From an uncultured Christensenellaceae bacterium (GTDB lineage Bacteria; Bacillota; Clostridia; Christensenellales; Borkfalkiaceae), in NCBI GenBank assembly GCA_910586985.1, contig CAJUKK010000008.1:63249-109268 (forward strand): a DNA stretch of 46,020 bases, read 5' to 3'. The translations under genes were made by a program, and so were the position numbers. Below the pieces are notes generated by a model. The model ran no database searches and was not told where the DNA came from. It was given only the letters and a program-made list of their open reading frames with translations. This document shows positions 8,552 through 15,620 of the stretch, piece after piece (the first letter of the stretch is position 1; every line of letters starts with the position of its first letter).

Positions 8552-9745
8552 GTGAAAATTCTTGTCATCAACGCGGGGAGTTCCTCGCTCAAATATCAAC
8601 TTATCAATATGGAAACGGAGGAGGTCGTTGCAAAGGGCACTTGCGAGCGTATCGGTATCAGCGGCGGCAAACTCACGCATAAAGCCAACGGGGAAACTTT
8701 TGTGATAGAACAGGAGCTTCCCAACCATCAGGAAGCAATTGCGCTTGTTTTGAAAGAGCTTGTCGACGAAAAAGCGGGCGTTATTGCAAGCATGGACGAG
8801 ATCGATGCAGTCGGGCACCGCGTCGTTGCCTCGGGCGAGGCGTTTACAAAAACGACGCTCGTCACCGACGAGGTGATGAAGGTTATGGACGAAATCGCAG
8901 AGCTTGCGCCTCTGCACAATCCTGCGGCGATCCTCGGGATCAACGCATGCCGCGCGGTAATGCCGGAGAAGAAGATGGCGCTCGTGTTCGATACCTCTTT
9001 CCATGCGACGATGCCCGACTATGCGCATCTGTATGCGATCGATTACGACGATTATAAAAAATATAAGGTGAGGAAATACGGCGCGCACGGTACGTCGCAC
9101 AAATACGTCTCGGGCGCGGCGGCGGAATATTTAAAGCGCGATGCAAAGGATTTGAAGATTATCACCTGTCACCTTGGAAACGGTTCTTCCATTTCAGCGG
9201 TGGACGGCGGGAAGTGCATCGATACGTCTATGGGATTTACGCCGCTTGCAGGGGTGCCGATGGGAACGCGCAGCGGCGATATCGACTATGCGGCGGCGGA
9301 GTTTTTGTGCCGCAAGAAAGGCATGAGCATGGAGGACGGGCTCGCTTATCTCAATAAAAAGAGCGGAATGCTCGGTGTTTCGGGCGTTTCGTCCGATTTC
9401 CGCGATCTGACGGCGGCGAGCGCAGAGGGAAACTACCGTGCGCGACTTGCCCTCGATATGTTCAACTATTCCTGCAAAAAATATGTGGGCGCATATATGG
9501 CTGCGCTCGGCGGACTCGACTGCGTTGTGTTTACCGCGGGCGTGGGCGAGAATACGAAGAGCGTCCGTTCCGCGATCCTTTCCGGCATGGAGGCGTTCGG
9601 AATCAAGCTCGACGAAAATCGCAACGATTTTGTCGGCGACGGGGAGATTCATGAGATTTCGTCGGCAGATTCCAAGGTGAAAGTGCTTGTGATTCCTACA
9701 AACGAAGAACTTGTCATCGCACGCGAAACGGCGGAGCTGCTTTGA
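8552..9745 (+). CDS. ackA: Acetate kinase
   Basis: A 397-residue acetokinase that transfers the phosphoryl group of acetyl phosphate to ADP, giving acetate and ATP. Visible signatures are VINAGSSSLKYQL at the N-terminus, YGAHGTSHKYVS, the nucleotide-binding HLGNGSSISAVDGGK, and FTAGVGENTKSVR near the C-terminus. Length is exactly that of the family. The start is GTG at 8552 with GGAG about 10 bases upstream; no ATG alternative fits the conserved N-terminus. It is the second gene of the pta-ackA pair. Confidence 0.96.
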   Translation: MKILVINAGSSSLKYQLINMETEEVVAKGTCERIGISGGKLTHKANGETFVIEQELPNHQEAIALVLKELVDEKAGVIASMDEIDAVGHRVVASGEAFTKTTLVTDEVMKVMDEIAELAPLHNPAAILGINACRAVMPEKKMALVFDTSFHATMPDYAHLYAIDYDDYKKYKVRKYGAHGTSHKYVSGAAAEYLKRDAKDLKIITCHLGNGSSISAVDGGKCIDTSMGFTPLAGVPMGTRSGDIDYAAAEFLCRKKGMSMEDGLAYLNKKSGMLGVSGVSSDFRDLTAASAEGNYRARLALDMFNYSCKKYVGAYMAALGGLDCVVFTAGVGENTKSVRSAILSGMEAFGIKLDENRNDFVGDGEIHEISSADSKVKVLVIPTNEELVIARETAELL

Positions 9746-9781
9746 TTTTTTAGAAATTTTTAAAACCGCACGAAAAAACGA

Positions 9782-9810
9782 TTGACAAACGTCTTTAAAA
9801 ATAATATACT
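9782..9810 (+). promoter_or_regulatory. Promoter of yceD-rpmF, nearly leaderless
   Basis: TTGACA (9782-9787), 17 bases, TATACT (9805-9810). The likely yceD start codon lies only 10 bases after the -10 box, so the leader is 0-4 bases long and has no ribosome binding site. Confidence 0.8.
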
Positions 9811-9820
9811 TGGCTATGAC

Positions 9821-10231
9821 ATGGTTCAAATCGACGTTCGAAAGCTGAATGCAAAAAAACAGTATGCGGGCGATCTTTCGTTTACGTATGTCGCTGCGGA
9901 TGAGTTGATTTCCATTCCGTTCGTGCAATTTTCTGCGCCTGTAGACGTAAAGTTGCATTACGAGATATTGGAGGACGATTCAGTCGAAGTAACGGGTACC
10001 ATTCGATTCGTGCTGAAGGGAAACTGTTCGCGCTGTCTGAAAGAGACGCAGCGGGAGTTTACCGGCGAGGTGGATGCGTATTTTGTGACGCAAAAGACGG
10101 ACAGCGAGGATTATTTTTATCAGAATACGATTGATTTGACCGACTGTTTGAACGATGCGGTAATGATCGCAATGCCTTCTTTGCTCGAATGCGGAGAGGA
10201 ATGCGTCTCGCTCGCTTGGAAAGAGCAATAA
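9821..10231 (+). CDS. yceD: YceD family (DUF177) protein
   Basis: A 136-residue member of the YceD/DUF177 family, which in most bacteria lies directly upstream of rpmF; in other organisms it has been linked to 23S rRNA accumulation. The conserved GNCSRCLKETQREFTGEVDA core is present at about residues 66-85. The C-terminus LLECGEECVSLAWKEQ is shorter than usual and lacks the common CGxNLN-type ending. The start is placed at 9821 (MVQIDVRKLNAKK), since the codons upstream to 9782 overlap the -35 and -10 boxes. The gene is followed after 24 bases by rpmF. Confidence 0.85.
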   Translation: MVQIDVRKLNAKKQYAGDLSFTYVAADELISIPFVQFSAPVDVKLHYEILEDDSVEVTGTIRFVLKGNCSRCLKETQREFTGEVDAYFVTQKTDSEDYFYQNTIDLTDCLNDAVMIAMPSLLECGEECVSLAWKEQ

Positions 10232-10255
10232 ATACGGAAAAAGAGGTGGAGTAAA

Positions 10256-10444
10256 ATGGCAGTTCCCAAGAGAAAACAATCCAAGAGCAGAACAAATAAA
10301 CGTTTTGCAAATTACAAAGCGACCGCGCCTACGCTTGTAGAGTGCCCGCATTGTCATGAGCAGAAAGTTGCGCACAGAGTCTGCAAAAATTGCGGTTATT
10401 ACGACGGAAAAGAAGTCGTTGCTCAGCAGGAAGCAAAAAATTAA
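10256..10444 (+). CDS. rpmF: Large ribosomal subunit protein bL32, zinc-binding form
   Basis: A 62-residue protein with the typical MAVPKRKQSKSRTNKR basic N-terminus and a zinc ribbon CPHC-x10-CKNC (residues about 35-50). The four cysteines mark this as the zinc-containing paralogue type; Bacillota may also carry a Cys-free form elsewhere. A strong AGAGGTGGAG lies just upstream. Two terminators in tandem follow. Confidence 0.96.
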   Translation: MAVPKRKQSKSRTNKRFANYKATAPTLVECPHCHEQKVAHRVCKNCGYYDGKEVVAQQEAKN

Positions 10445-10455
10445 CGGCAGAACTG

Positions 10456-10482
10456 AGACGAACCTTTTGCGTTCGTCTTTTG
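10456..10482 (+). terminator. Terminator after rpmF (first)
   Basis: Stem AGACGAAC/GTTCGTCT (10456-10463 with 10471-10478), 7-base loop, then TTTTG. Confidence 0.8.
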
Positions 10483-10492
10483 TATTCGTACC

Positions 10493-10525
10493 AAAGAGAG
10501 CGGTTTTGCGCCACTCTCTTTTTTT
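10493..10525 (+). terminator. Terminator after rpmF (second)
   Basis: Stem AAAGAGAG/CTCTCTTT (10493-10500 with 10514-10521) followed by a T-run. With the first hairpin this makes a double terminator that insulates the copper operon. Confidence 0.75.
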
Positions 10526-10556
10526 GTGAAATTTTTTATTGTATTGCGATATATAC

Positions 10557-10605
10557 TTGACAGATACACCCATGGGGTATATAATAAAAATACCCCGATA
10601 GGGTA
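10557..10605 (+). promoter_or_regulatory. csoR-copA promoter with two CsoR operator-like palindromes
   Basis: TTGACA (10557-10562), a 17-base spacer and TATAAT (10580-10585). The spacer itself contains TACACCCATGGGGTA (10565-10579), and the transcription-start region contains the palindrome TACCCCGATAGGGTA (10591-10605). Both match the G/C-tract inverted repeats (TACCC...GGGTA) recognised by CsoR repressors. The placement predicts repression by CsoR and release by Cu(I). Confidence 0.85.
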
Positions 10606-10621
10606 ACAAAGGAGATTCGGA

Positions 10622-10930
10622 ATGGCGGAAATACAATTAAATGCTGCTGAAAGAGAGAGGTATACCGTTCGCTCGGAAGAGGAGAAAAAGGCGCTGTATA
10701 CGCGTTTGAATAAAATCATCGGTCAAATGAACGGGGTCAAACGTATGGTAGAAGAAGACCGTTATTGCGAGGATATTATCACGCAGCTTTCCGCAGTGGA
10801 CAAGTCGGTTAAAAGTCTTGTCGCATTGCTGCTTGAAAAACATATGCACGGCTGCCTTGTCGACAGCGTACGCGGCGGCGATATGCGCGTTGTGGATGAA
10901 ATCATCGAGTTGTTTAAGAGGTTTGCGTGA
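10622..10930 (+). CDS. csoR: Copper-sensing transcriptional repressor CsoR
   Basis: A 102-residue all-helical repressor of the CsoR/RcnR family. It binds operator DNA without copper and lets go when Cu(I) is bound. The Cu(I) ligand triad is visible: Cys49 in EDRYC, then His74 and Cys78 in KHMHGC, with the spacing of known copper-responsive CsoR. The N-terminal RLNKIIGQMNGVKRMVEEDRY helix is typical. The ATG follows AAAGGAG at 8 bases. The stop overlaps the copA start by GTGA, so repressor and pump are co-translated and the operon is autoregulated through the operators at 10565-10605. Confidence 0.94.
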   Translation: MAEIQLNAAERERYTVRSEEEKKALYTRLNKIIGQMNGVKRMVEEDRYCEDIITQLSAVDKSVKSLVALLLEKHMHGCLVDSVRGGDMRVVDEIIELFKRFA

Positions 10931-13341
10931 AAAAGAAATATTCGGTCACAGGAATGACGTGCGCGGCGTGTTCTCAGGGAATCGAACGCACGGTAAAAAG
11001 ATTGGACGGAGTTTCCGTTTGCGAAGTTTCGCTCATGGGCGAATGCATGGACGTGGAATTTGACGAAAACCGTCTGAGCGAAGAGGAGATCAAGGCAGCG
11101 GTGACCGCGCTTGGGTACGGCGCTTTCGACGCTGCGGGACAAGTTCCAGTAAAAAGCAAGCGCGGCGACGCGTTGATGCGGCGTTTTATCATTTCGCTTA
11201 TTCTTCTCATTCCTGAAATGTATCTCGCAATGGGGCACATGGTCGGTCTGCCTGTGCCGCACGGATGGTGGAATAACGGTTTTCAGATTGCCGTTACCCT
11301 CCTGATTCTCATCGTTAATTATGCTTTTTTTACAAGCGGCATAAGAGCCGTTTTCAAGGGTGTACCGAATATGGATACGCTTGTAACGCTCGGCGCGGCG
11401 GCATCTTTTTTATACAGTTTTGTTGTTGCGGTCATCGAGCCTTCGGCAAGCCATCTCTTTTTCGAATCGGCGGCAATGATCGTTACGCTTGTTACGCTTG
11501 GCAAGTGGCTTGAGGAAAGATCGAAACGAAAAACGGGGCGGGAGGTTGAAAAACTCTTGTCTCTCGCGCCGCAGACTGCATGCGTGGATCGCGGCGGGGA
11601 GTGGACGAGCATTCCTGTTTCCGAGTTGAAAATCGGCGATACCGTTCTCGTCAAAGCGGGCGAGTCGGTGGCGGTGGACGGCACGGTTATGGAGGGACAC
11701 GCGTTTGCAGACGAGTCCGCCGTTACGGGCGAAAGTTTGCCCGTAGAGCTTTCGGCGGGGAGCAAAGCGGTAAGCGCGTCGCTCGTTCGTAGCGGATATT
11801 TGCATATTCGTGCCGAACGGGTAGGCGAAGAGACATTGCTTGCGGGAATCGTCCGCATGGTGCGCGAGGCGGGCGCAAGCAAAGCGCCGATACAAAAATT
11901 GGCGGATAAAATATCGTCGGTGTTTGTTCCCGTCGTCGTGGGAATTGCGATTCTCACCTTTATTATCTGGATTTCGGTCACGCGCGACTTTGCGCAATCT
12001 ATCAATTTTGCGGTCAGCGTGCTCGTAATTTCCTGTCCGTGCGCGCTCGGACTCGCAACGCCCGTTGCGGTAATGGCGGCAACGGGAAGGGGTGCGTCGC
12101 TCGGCGTACTGTATAAAAATGCCGAATCTCTGCAACGCGCCGCGGACGTAAAAGTTTCCCTGCTCGACAAGACGGCGACGCTTACGGAGGGTAAACCGCA
12201 AGTTGTCGCGTTTGAAGCGTATGACGATGCGGAGCAAATCAAACGGATTGCTTATGCGCTCGAGAGTAAGCTTAATCATCCCTTGGCGCAGTGTATCGTT
12301 TCGTTTTGTAAAAGCGGCGGTGAGGCGCAAGAGGTCGAGTATCTGACGGGAATGGGCGCGCGCGGGAGCGTGGACGGAAAGACGTATTACCTCGGGAACG
12401 AAAAATTCATGAGGCATGCGGGCGCGGACGTTTCGGCGCAGTCTGATATTTATAAAAAGCTTTCCGCCGAAGGAAAAACGGTGTTGTTTCTTGCGGACGG
12501 GACGCGCGCGATCGCGCTCTTTGCGCTTGCCGACACTTTAAAGGAAGGCAGCGTTGAGGCGGTGAGGGCATTGAGAGAAATGGGCGTCGCCGCGCATATG
12601 CTGACGGGCGACAATGCGGCGGTTGCGGGATATATCGCACAGCAGGTAGGGATAGAATCCTCGTCCGTCTGCGCCGAGGTTCTTCCGGAAGGAAAACTTT
12701 CCGTTGTGCGTGCGAAAAAAGAAGAAATGCACGGGCGCGGTTGCGTGGCGATGATCGGGGACGGGATCAATGATTCTCCCGCTTTAAAAGAGGCGGACGT
12801 CGGCATAGCGATGGGAAACGGTACGGACGTTGCCATCGAAAGCGCAGATATCGTACTCGTAAGCGGCGATCTCAGGGCGGCGGTTCGGGCGTTCGCTCTG
12901 TCCAAACGGGCGATGCGCATCATCAAACAAAATCTTTTCTGGGCGTTCTTTTATAACTGCATCGGCATTCCGCTCGCGGCGGGAGCATTGGCGTTTGCGG
13001 GGGTTACGCTCAATCCGATGATCGCTTCGGCGGCGATGAGCCTGTCTTCGCTCTGCGTAGTTGGGAATGCGTTGCGGCTCACGGGATTTATGAGAAAATC
13101 AAATAAAAAAGAAGTAAAAGGAGAAAACAGTATGAATAAGAAAATCCTTATCAAAGGCATGATGTGCAATCATTGCGTAAAGCACGTAAGCGATGCGTTG
13201 AATGCGGTTTCAGGCGTGGCAAGCGTGGAAGTGAGTTTGAAAAAGAAGTGCGCCGTCGTCGCGCTGAACGCGGCGGTAGAGGACGACGCGCTTGCGGCGG
13301 CGATTAAAGATGCGGGTTACAAAGTCGTCGGAATCGAATAA
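10927..13341 (+). CDS. copA: Copper-exporting P1B-type ATPase with a C-terminal CopZ domain
   Basis: An 804-residue Cu(I) exporter of the inner membrane. N-terminal heavy-metal domain with GMTCAAC (Cys12, Cys15); TGES actuator loop at 267-270; transmembrane CPC copper site at 370-372; phosphorylation Asp414; nucleotide-binding HP motif in LNHPLAQ; GDGINDSPAL hinge; and MSLSS in the last helix. The phosphorylation motif reads DKTATLT instead of the near-invariant DKTGTLT (Ala417). After the last helix a Lys-rich linker leads, without a stop, into a second heavy-metal domain (736-804, GMMCNHC). The start is GTG at 10927, overlapping the csoR stop. Confidence 0.94.
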   Translation: MKKKYSVTGMTCAACSQGIERTVKRLDGVSVCEVSLMGECMDVEFDENRLSEEEIKAAVTALGYGAFDAAGQVPVKSKRGDALMRRFIISLILLIPEMYLAMGHMVGLPVPHGWWNNGFQIAVTLLILIVNYAFFTSGIRAVFKGVPNMDTLVTLGAAASFLYSFVVAVIEPSASHLFFESAAMIVTLVTLGKWLEERSKRKTGREVEKLLSLAPQTACVDRGGEWTSIPVSELKIGDTVLVKAGESVAVDGTVMEGHAFADESAVTGESLPVELSAGSKAVSASLVRSGYLHIRAERVGEETLLAGIVRMVREAGASKAPIQKLADKISSVFVPVVVGIAILTFIIWISVTRDFAQSINFAVSVLVISCPCALGLATPVAVMAATGRGASLGVLYKNAESLQRAADVKVSLLDKTATLTEGKPQVVAFEAYDDAEQIKRIAYALESKLNHPLAQCIVSFCKSGGEAQEVEYLTGMGARGSVDGKTYYLGNEKFMRHAGADVSAQSDIYKKLSAEGKTVLFLADGTRAIALFALADTLKEGSVEAVRALREMGVAAHMLTGDNAAVAGYIAQQVGIESSSVCAEVLPEGKLSVVRAKKEEMHGRGCVAMIGDGINDSPALKEADVGIAMGNGTDVAIESADIVLVSGDLRAAVRAFALSKRAMRIIKQNLFWAFFYNCIGIPLAAGALAFAGVTLNPMIASAAMSLSSLCVVGNALRLTGFMRKSNKKEVKGENSMNKKILIKGMMCNHCVKHVSDALNAVSGVASVEVSLKKKCAVVALNAAVEDDALAAAIKDAGYKVVGIE
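13132..13341 (+). CDS. copZ: CopZ-like copper chaperone, possible internal start within copA
   Basis: The last 69 codons of copA, from an ATG at 13132, form a complete CopZ-type heavy-metal domain with the Cu(I)-binding GMMCNHC. AAAGGAGA lies at 13117-13124 with 8 bases between AGGAG and the ATG, ideal for independent initiation although it is inside the copA frame. The length of 69 residues equals that of free CopZ chaperones in Bacillota. Two products are therefore plausible: the CopA-CopZ fusion and free CopZ. No stop codon separates the two, and whether the internal start is used cannot be seen from sequence. Confidence 0.6.
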   Translation: MNKKILIKGMMCNHCVKHVSDALNAVSGVASVEVSLKKKCAVVALNAAVEDDALAAAIKDAGYKVVGIE

Positions 13342-13390
13342 AGAATAAGTTAAATCGGACTGCGATCGGATTCGTATGAGAGGAGGATGC

Positions 13391-15040
13391 ATGCGGAAAA
13401 AGAAATTTATTTTAATATTAACGGCGACATGCGCTGTTTCGTCTGTATTCGGATTCTCGGCATGCGAACACAGACATTCGTATAGTACGTGGGAAATCGT
13501 CAGGGAGGCGAATTGCACGGAAGACGGTTTGCGCATGTCGACCTGCTCCTGCGGCGAAAAACGGTTGGAGATCATTACGGCGTCGCATATCGAAGTGATT
13601 GACTCCGCGGTGGAGGCGAACTGCGACGTCGAGGGCTTGACGGAGGGCAAACATTGCGAGCGCTGCGGTAAAATTTTAGTGGAACAACATAACCTCGGCG
13701 TGAAACACGAGGTGGAGATACGTGAAGGAGTTGCGTCTACCTGTTCGGAACAGGGATTCACGGACGAGGAGCATTGTACGAAGTGCAAAAAAACGTTAAA
13801 AGCGCAGAAAAAATTAAAACTTCTGCCGCATATGTTCGAAGAGGGCGTTTGCACGGAGTGCGGCGTACCGCAACCGAGCGAAGGGATTACATATCGACCC
13901 GTTTATGATAATAACGAAATCGTATCCTATTGCGTCAAGGACGGCGCGGGTTGCGCAGATTCGAACGTTGTGATTGCCGATTCCTATGAAGGACTTCCCG
14001 TAACGGCGGTCGCAGATGCGGCGTTCAGCGGAAATAAAATCATTCAAACGGTATTTATTCCAAAGAGTGTTCTTTCGATCGGGTCGAGCGCGTTCTTTGC
14101 GTGCGGAAATTTAACGGAAGCGACTGTGGGGGAAGGCGTAAAGTCTATCGGAGACAACGCATTTGCAAAGTGTACGTCTTTAAAAGATATCGAACTTCCC
14201 GCAAGCATAACCGCATTGGGGACGGGAGTGTTCTGGGATTGCGTATCGCTCGAATTTGTCCGCATTCCCGACGGTGTGGAAACGCTCAAAGCCGACGCTT
14301 TTTTCGGATGTTTAGGGTTAAAGAGCGTTGCGCTCGGAAAGGGATTAAAACAGATCGGCGAGCGCGCGTTTTGCTGGTGTACCGCGCTCTATGAAGTGGC
14401 GTTGCCCGAGGGGTTGACGGAAATCGGCGACCGCGCATTCGGCGCTTGCCGCGCGCTGAAACGGGTAACGCTTTCCAGTACCGTTGAAAAAATCGGAAGC
14501 CGAGCGTTTCAGGAATGTATTTCCCTGATTGAAATATGCAATGCGTCCAAACTCGAACTCATCCCGGGAAGCGATAGTTACGGCGGAATTGCGCTCAGCG
14601 TTACAAACCTCTATACGCCCGAGGAAGGTTCGAGCAAATTTACTGTGACGGAAGACGGATTTCTCTTTTACAGCGACAACGGAGAGGATGCGCGGCTTGT
14701 CGGTTACGTGGGCGGCGAAAGCGCAGTCATCCTGCCGGAATCGTTTAAAAATAAACGGTATACGGTGGCGACTAACGCCTTTTTCGGCGTTTCGCCGCAG
14801 GTAACTTCGGTGACGGTAACGTGCGGCGTCGAGAAAATCGAAGTGGGCGCGTTCGGCGCGGGCGGACAAATCAAAGAATTTCGATATCTCGGAACGACGG
14901 ACGCTTGGACTGCGTTGCCGAAAGAGGAGTTCTGGCGGTATCTGACGGGATTCGACGAGGTGATTTGTTCGGACGGAAAAGTGACCCGCGACGGACGGAT
15001 CATCATGTTTGATACGCTGGTTAAATGGAAAAGGAAATAA
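13391..15040 (+). CDS. Leucine-rich repeat (BspA type) lipoprotein
   Basis: A 549-residue exported protein. The signal peptide MRKKKFILILTATCAVSSVF ends in a lipobox-like FSAC (Cys25). Residues about 27-160 hold three Cys-rich repeats of the form TxxGxxxxxCxxCG, common at the N-terminus of surface proteins in gut Clostridia. The rest is a run of BspA-type (LRR_5) leucine-rich repeats such as IGDNAFAKCTSLKDIELP, repeated about every 23 residues. Such proteins mediate adhesion or binding at the cell surface; the ligand is unknown. The start at 13391 has GAGAGGAGG just before it. The ATG at 13376 overlaps that site and is less likely. The copA stop is 49 bases upstream, but this gene is not obviously linked to copper. 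Confidence 0.88.
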   Translation: MRKKKFILILTATCAVSSVFGFSACEHRHSYSTWEIVREANCTEDGLRMSTCSCGEKRLEIITASHIEVIDSAVEANCDVEGLTEGKHCERCGKILVEQHNLGVKHEVEIREGVASTCSEQGFTDEEHCTKCKKTLKAQKKLKLLPHMFEEGVCTECGVPQPSEGITYRPVYDNNEIVSYCVKDGAGCADSNVVIADSYEGLPVTAVADAAFSGNKIIQTVFIPKSVLSIGSSAFFACGNLTEATVGEGVKSIGDNAFAKCTSLKDIELPASITALGTGVFWDCVSLEFVRIPDGVETLKADAFFGCLGLKSVALGKGLKQIGERAFCWCTALYEVALPEGLTEIGDRAFGACRALKRVTLSSTVEKIGSRAFQECISLIEICNASKLELIPGSDSYGGIALSVTNLYTPEEGSSKFTVTEDGFLFYSDNGEDARLVGYVGGESAVILPESFKNKRYTVATNAFFGVSPQVTSVTVTCGVEKIEVGAFGAGGQIKEFRYLGTTDAWTALPKEEFWRYLTGFDEVICSDGKVTRDGRIIMFDTLVKWKRK

Positions 15041-15043
15041 TTT

Positions 15044-15080
15044 ATCCTGCCGTTGCGAAATGCGAAGGCAGGATTTTTTT
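15044..15080 (+). terminator. Terminator after the LRR lipoprotein gene
   Basis: Stem ATCCTGCC/GGCAGGAT (15044-15051 with 15067-15074) followed by seven T. The loop can itself pair (TTGCG/CGAA). Confidence 0.88.
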
Positions 15081-15153
15081 ACGCGGTGGCAAGATAGACG
15101 CTTTGCCGTGAAATGAACGGACAAAATTCGACTTGTTTTTCCCAAGGATTGCA

Positions 15154-15181
15154 ATATGCGCGCGGACACATATGTTATACT
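15154..15181 (+). promoter_or_regulatory. Extended -10 promoter and possible ArsR operator
   Basis: TGTTATACT (15173-15181) is an extended -10 element with no good -35. Overlapping its upstream edge is the inverted repeat ATATG-N10-CATAT (15154-15173), the size and position expected for an autoregulatory ArsR-family operator. The arms are only 5 bp. Confidence 0.45.
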
Positions 15182-15203
15182 GTCATAAAAAAGGAGAAAT
15201 ATT

Positions 15204-15542
15204 ATGACTGATACGTTGCTTCTTGATCGCCGCACTATGAGCATGGTGGAGGATTATGTGCCGCAGGGCGAAATACTCACCTCGCTTGTGCGGTTCTTTT
15301 CCATTTTTTCCGATGAGACGCGTCTGCGCATTCTCTCCGCGCTCGCTATTTCGGAGATGTGCGTAACGGATATCTCCCGCGTGCTCGATATTAATCAGAC
15401 GACCGTCTCGCATCAGTTGCGCTTTTTAAAAGACGTAGGACTGGTACGCGCCGACCGTCACGGAAAAATAATTTTCTATGAACTCGTCAACGACGTTGTC
15501 AACGACGTTTTGTTAAAAGGCGTGGAGTTTTTGGGTTATTGA
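15204..15542 (+). CDS. ArsR family winged-helix regulator
   Basis: A 112-residue winged-helix repressor. The core FSDETRLRILSALAISEMCVTDIS is followed by the recognition helix NQTTVSHQLRFLKDVGLVRADRHGK, as in the ArsR/SmtB family. One Cys sits in the helix-3 position used by metal-sensing members (EMCV), but the second Cys of the ArsR ELCVCDL motif is replaced by Thr-Asp, so arsenite sensing is not supported. The inducer could be another metal or a non-metal signal. The start follows AAGGAG at 7 bases. No transporter gene lies next to it; uvrC follows with its own promoter, so the regulon is unclear beyond likely autoregulation. Confidence 0.85.
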   Translation: MTDTLLLDRRTMSMVEDYVPQGEILTSLVRFFSIFSDETRLRILSALAISEMCVTDISRVLDINQTTVSHQLRFLKDVGLVRADRHGKIIFYELVNDVVNDVLLKGVEFLGY

Positions 15543-15562
15543 AAAAAAGGTGCGTCAAGTCC

Positions 15563-15591
15563 TTGAAAAAACAGTGTGAAACGTGTATAAT
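15563..15591 (+). promoter_or_regulatory. Promoter of uvrC
   Basis: TTGAAA (15563-15568), 17 bases, TATAAT (15586-15591). The transcription start should be near 15598, giving a leader of about 10-22 bases. Confidence 0.8.
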
Positions 15592-15620
15592 ATTCTTGCA
15601 GATGTTTTATGGAAAGGGAA

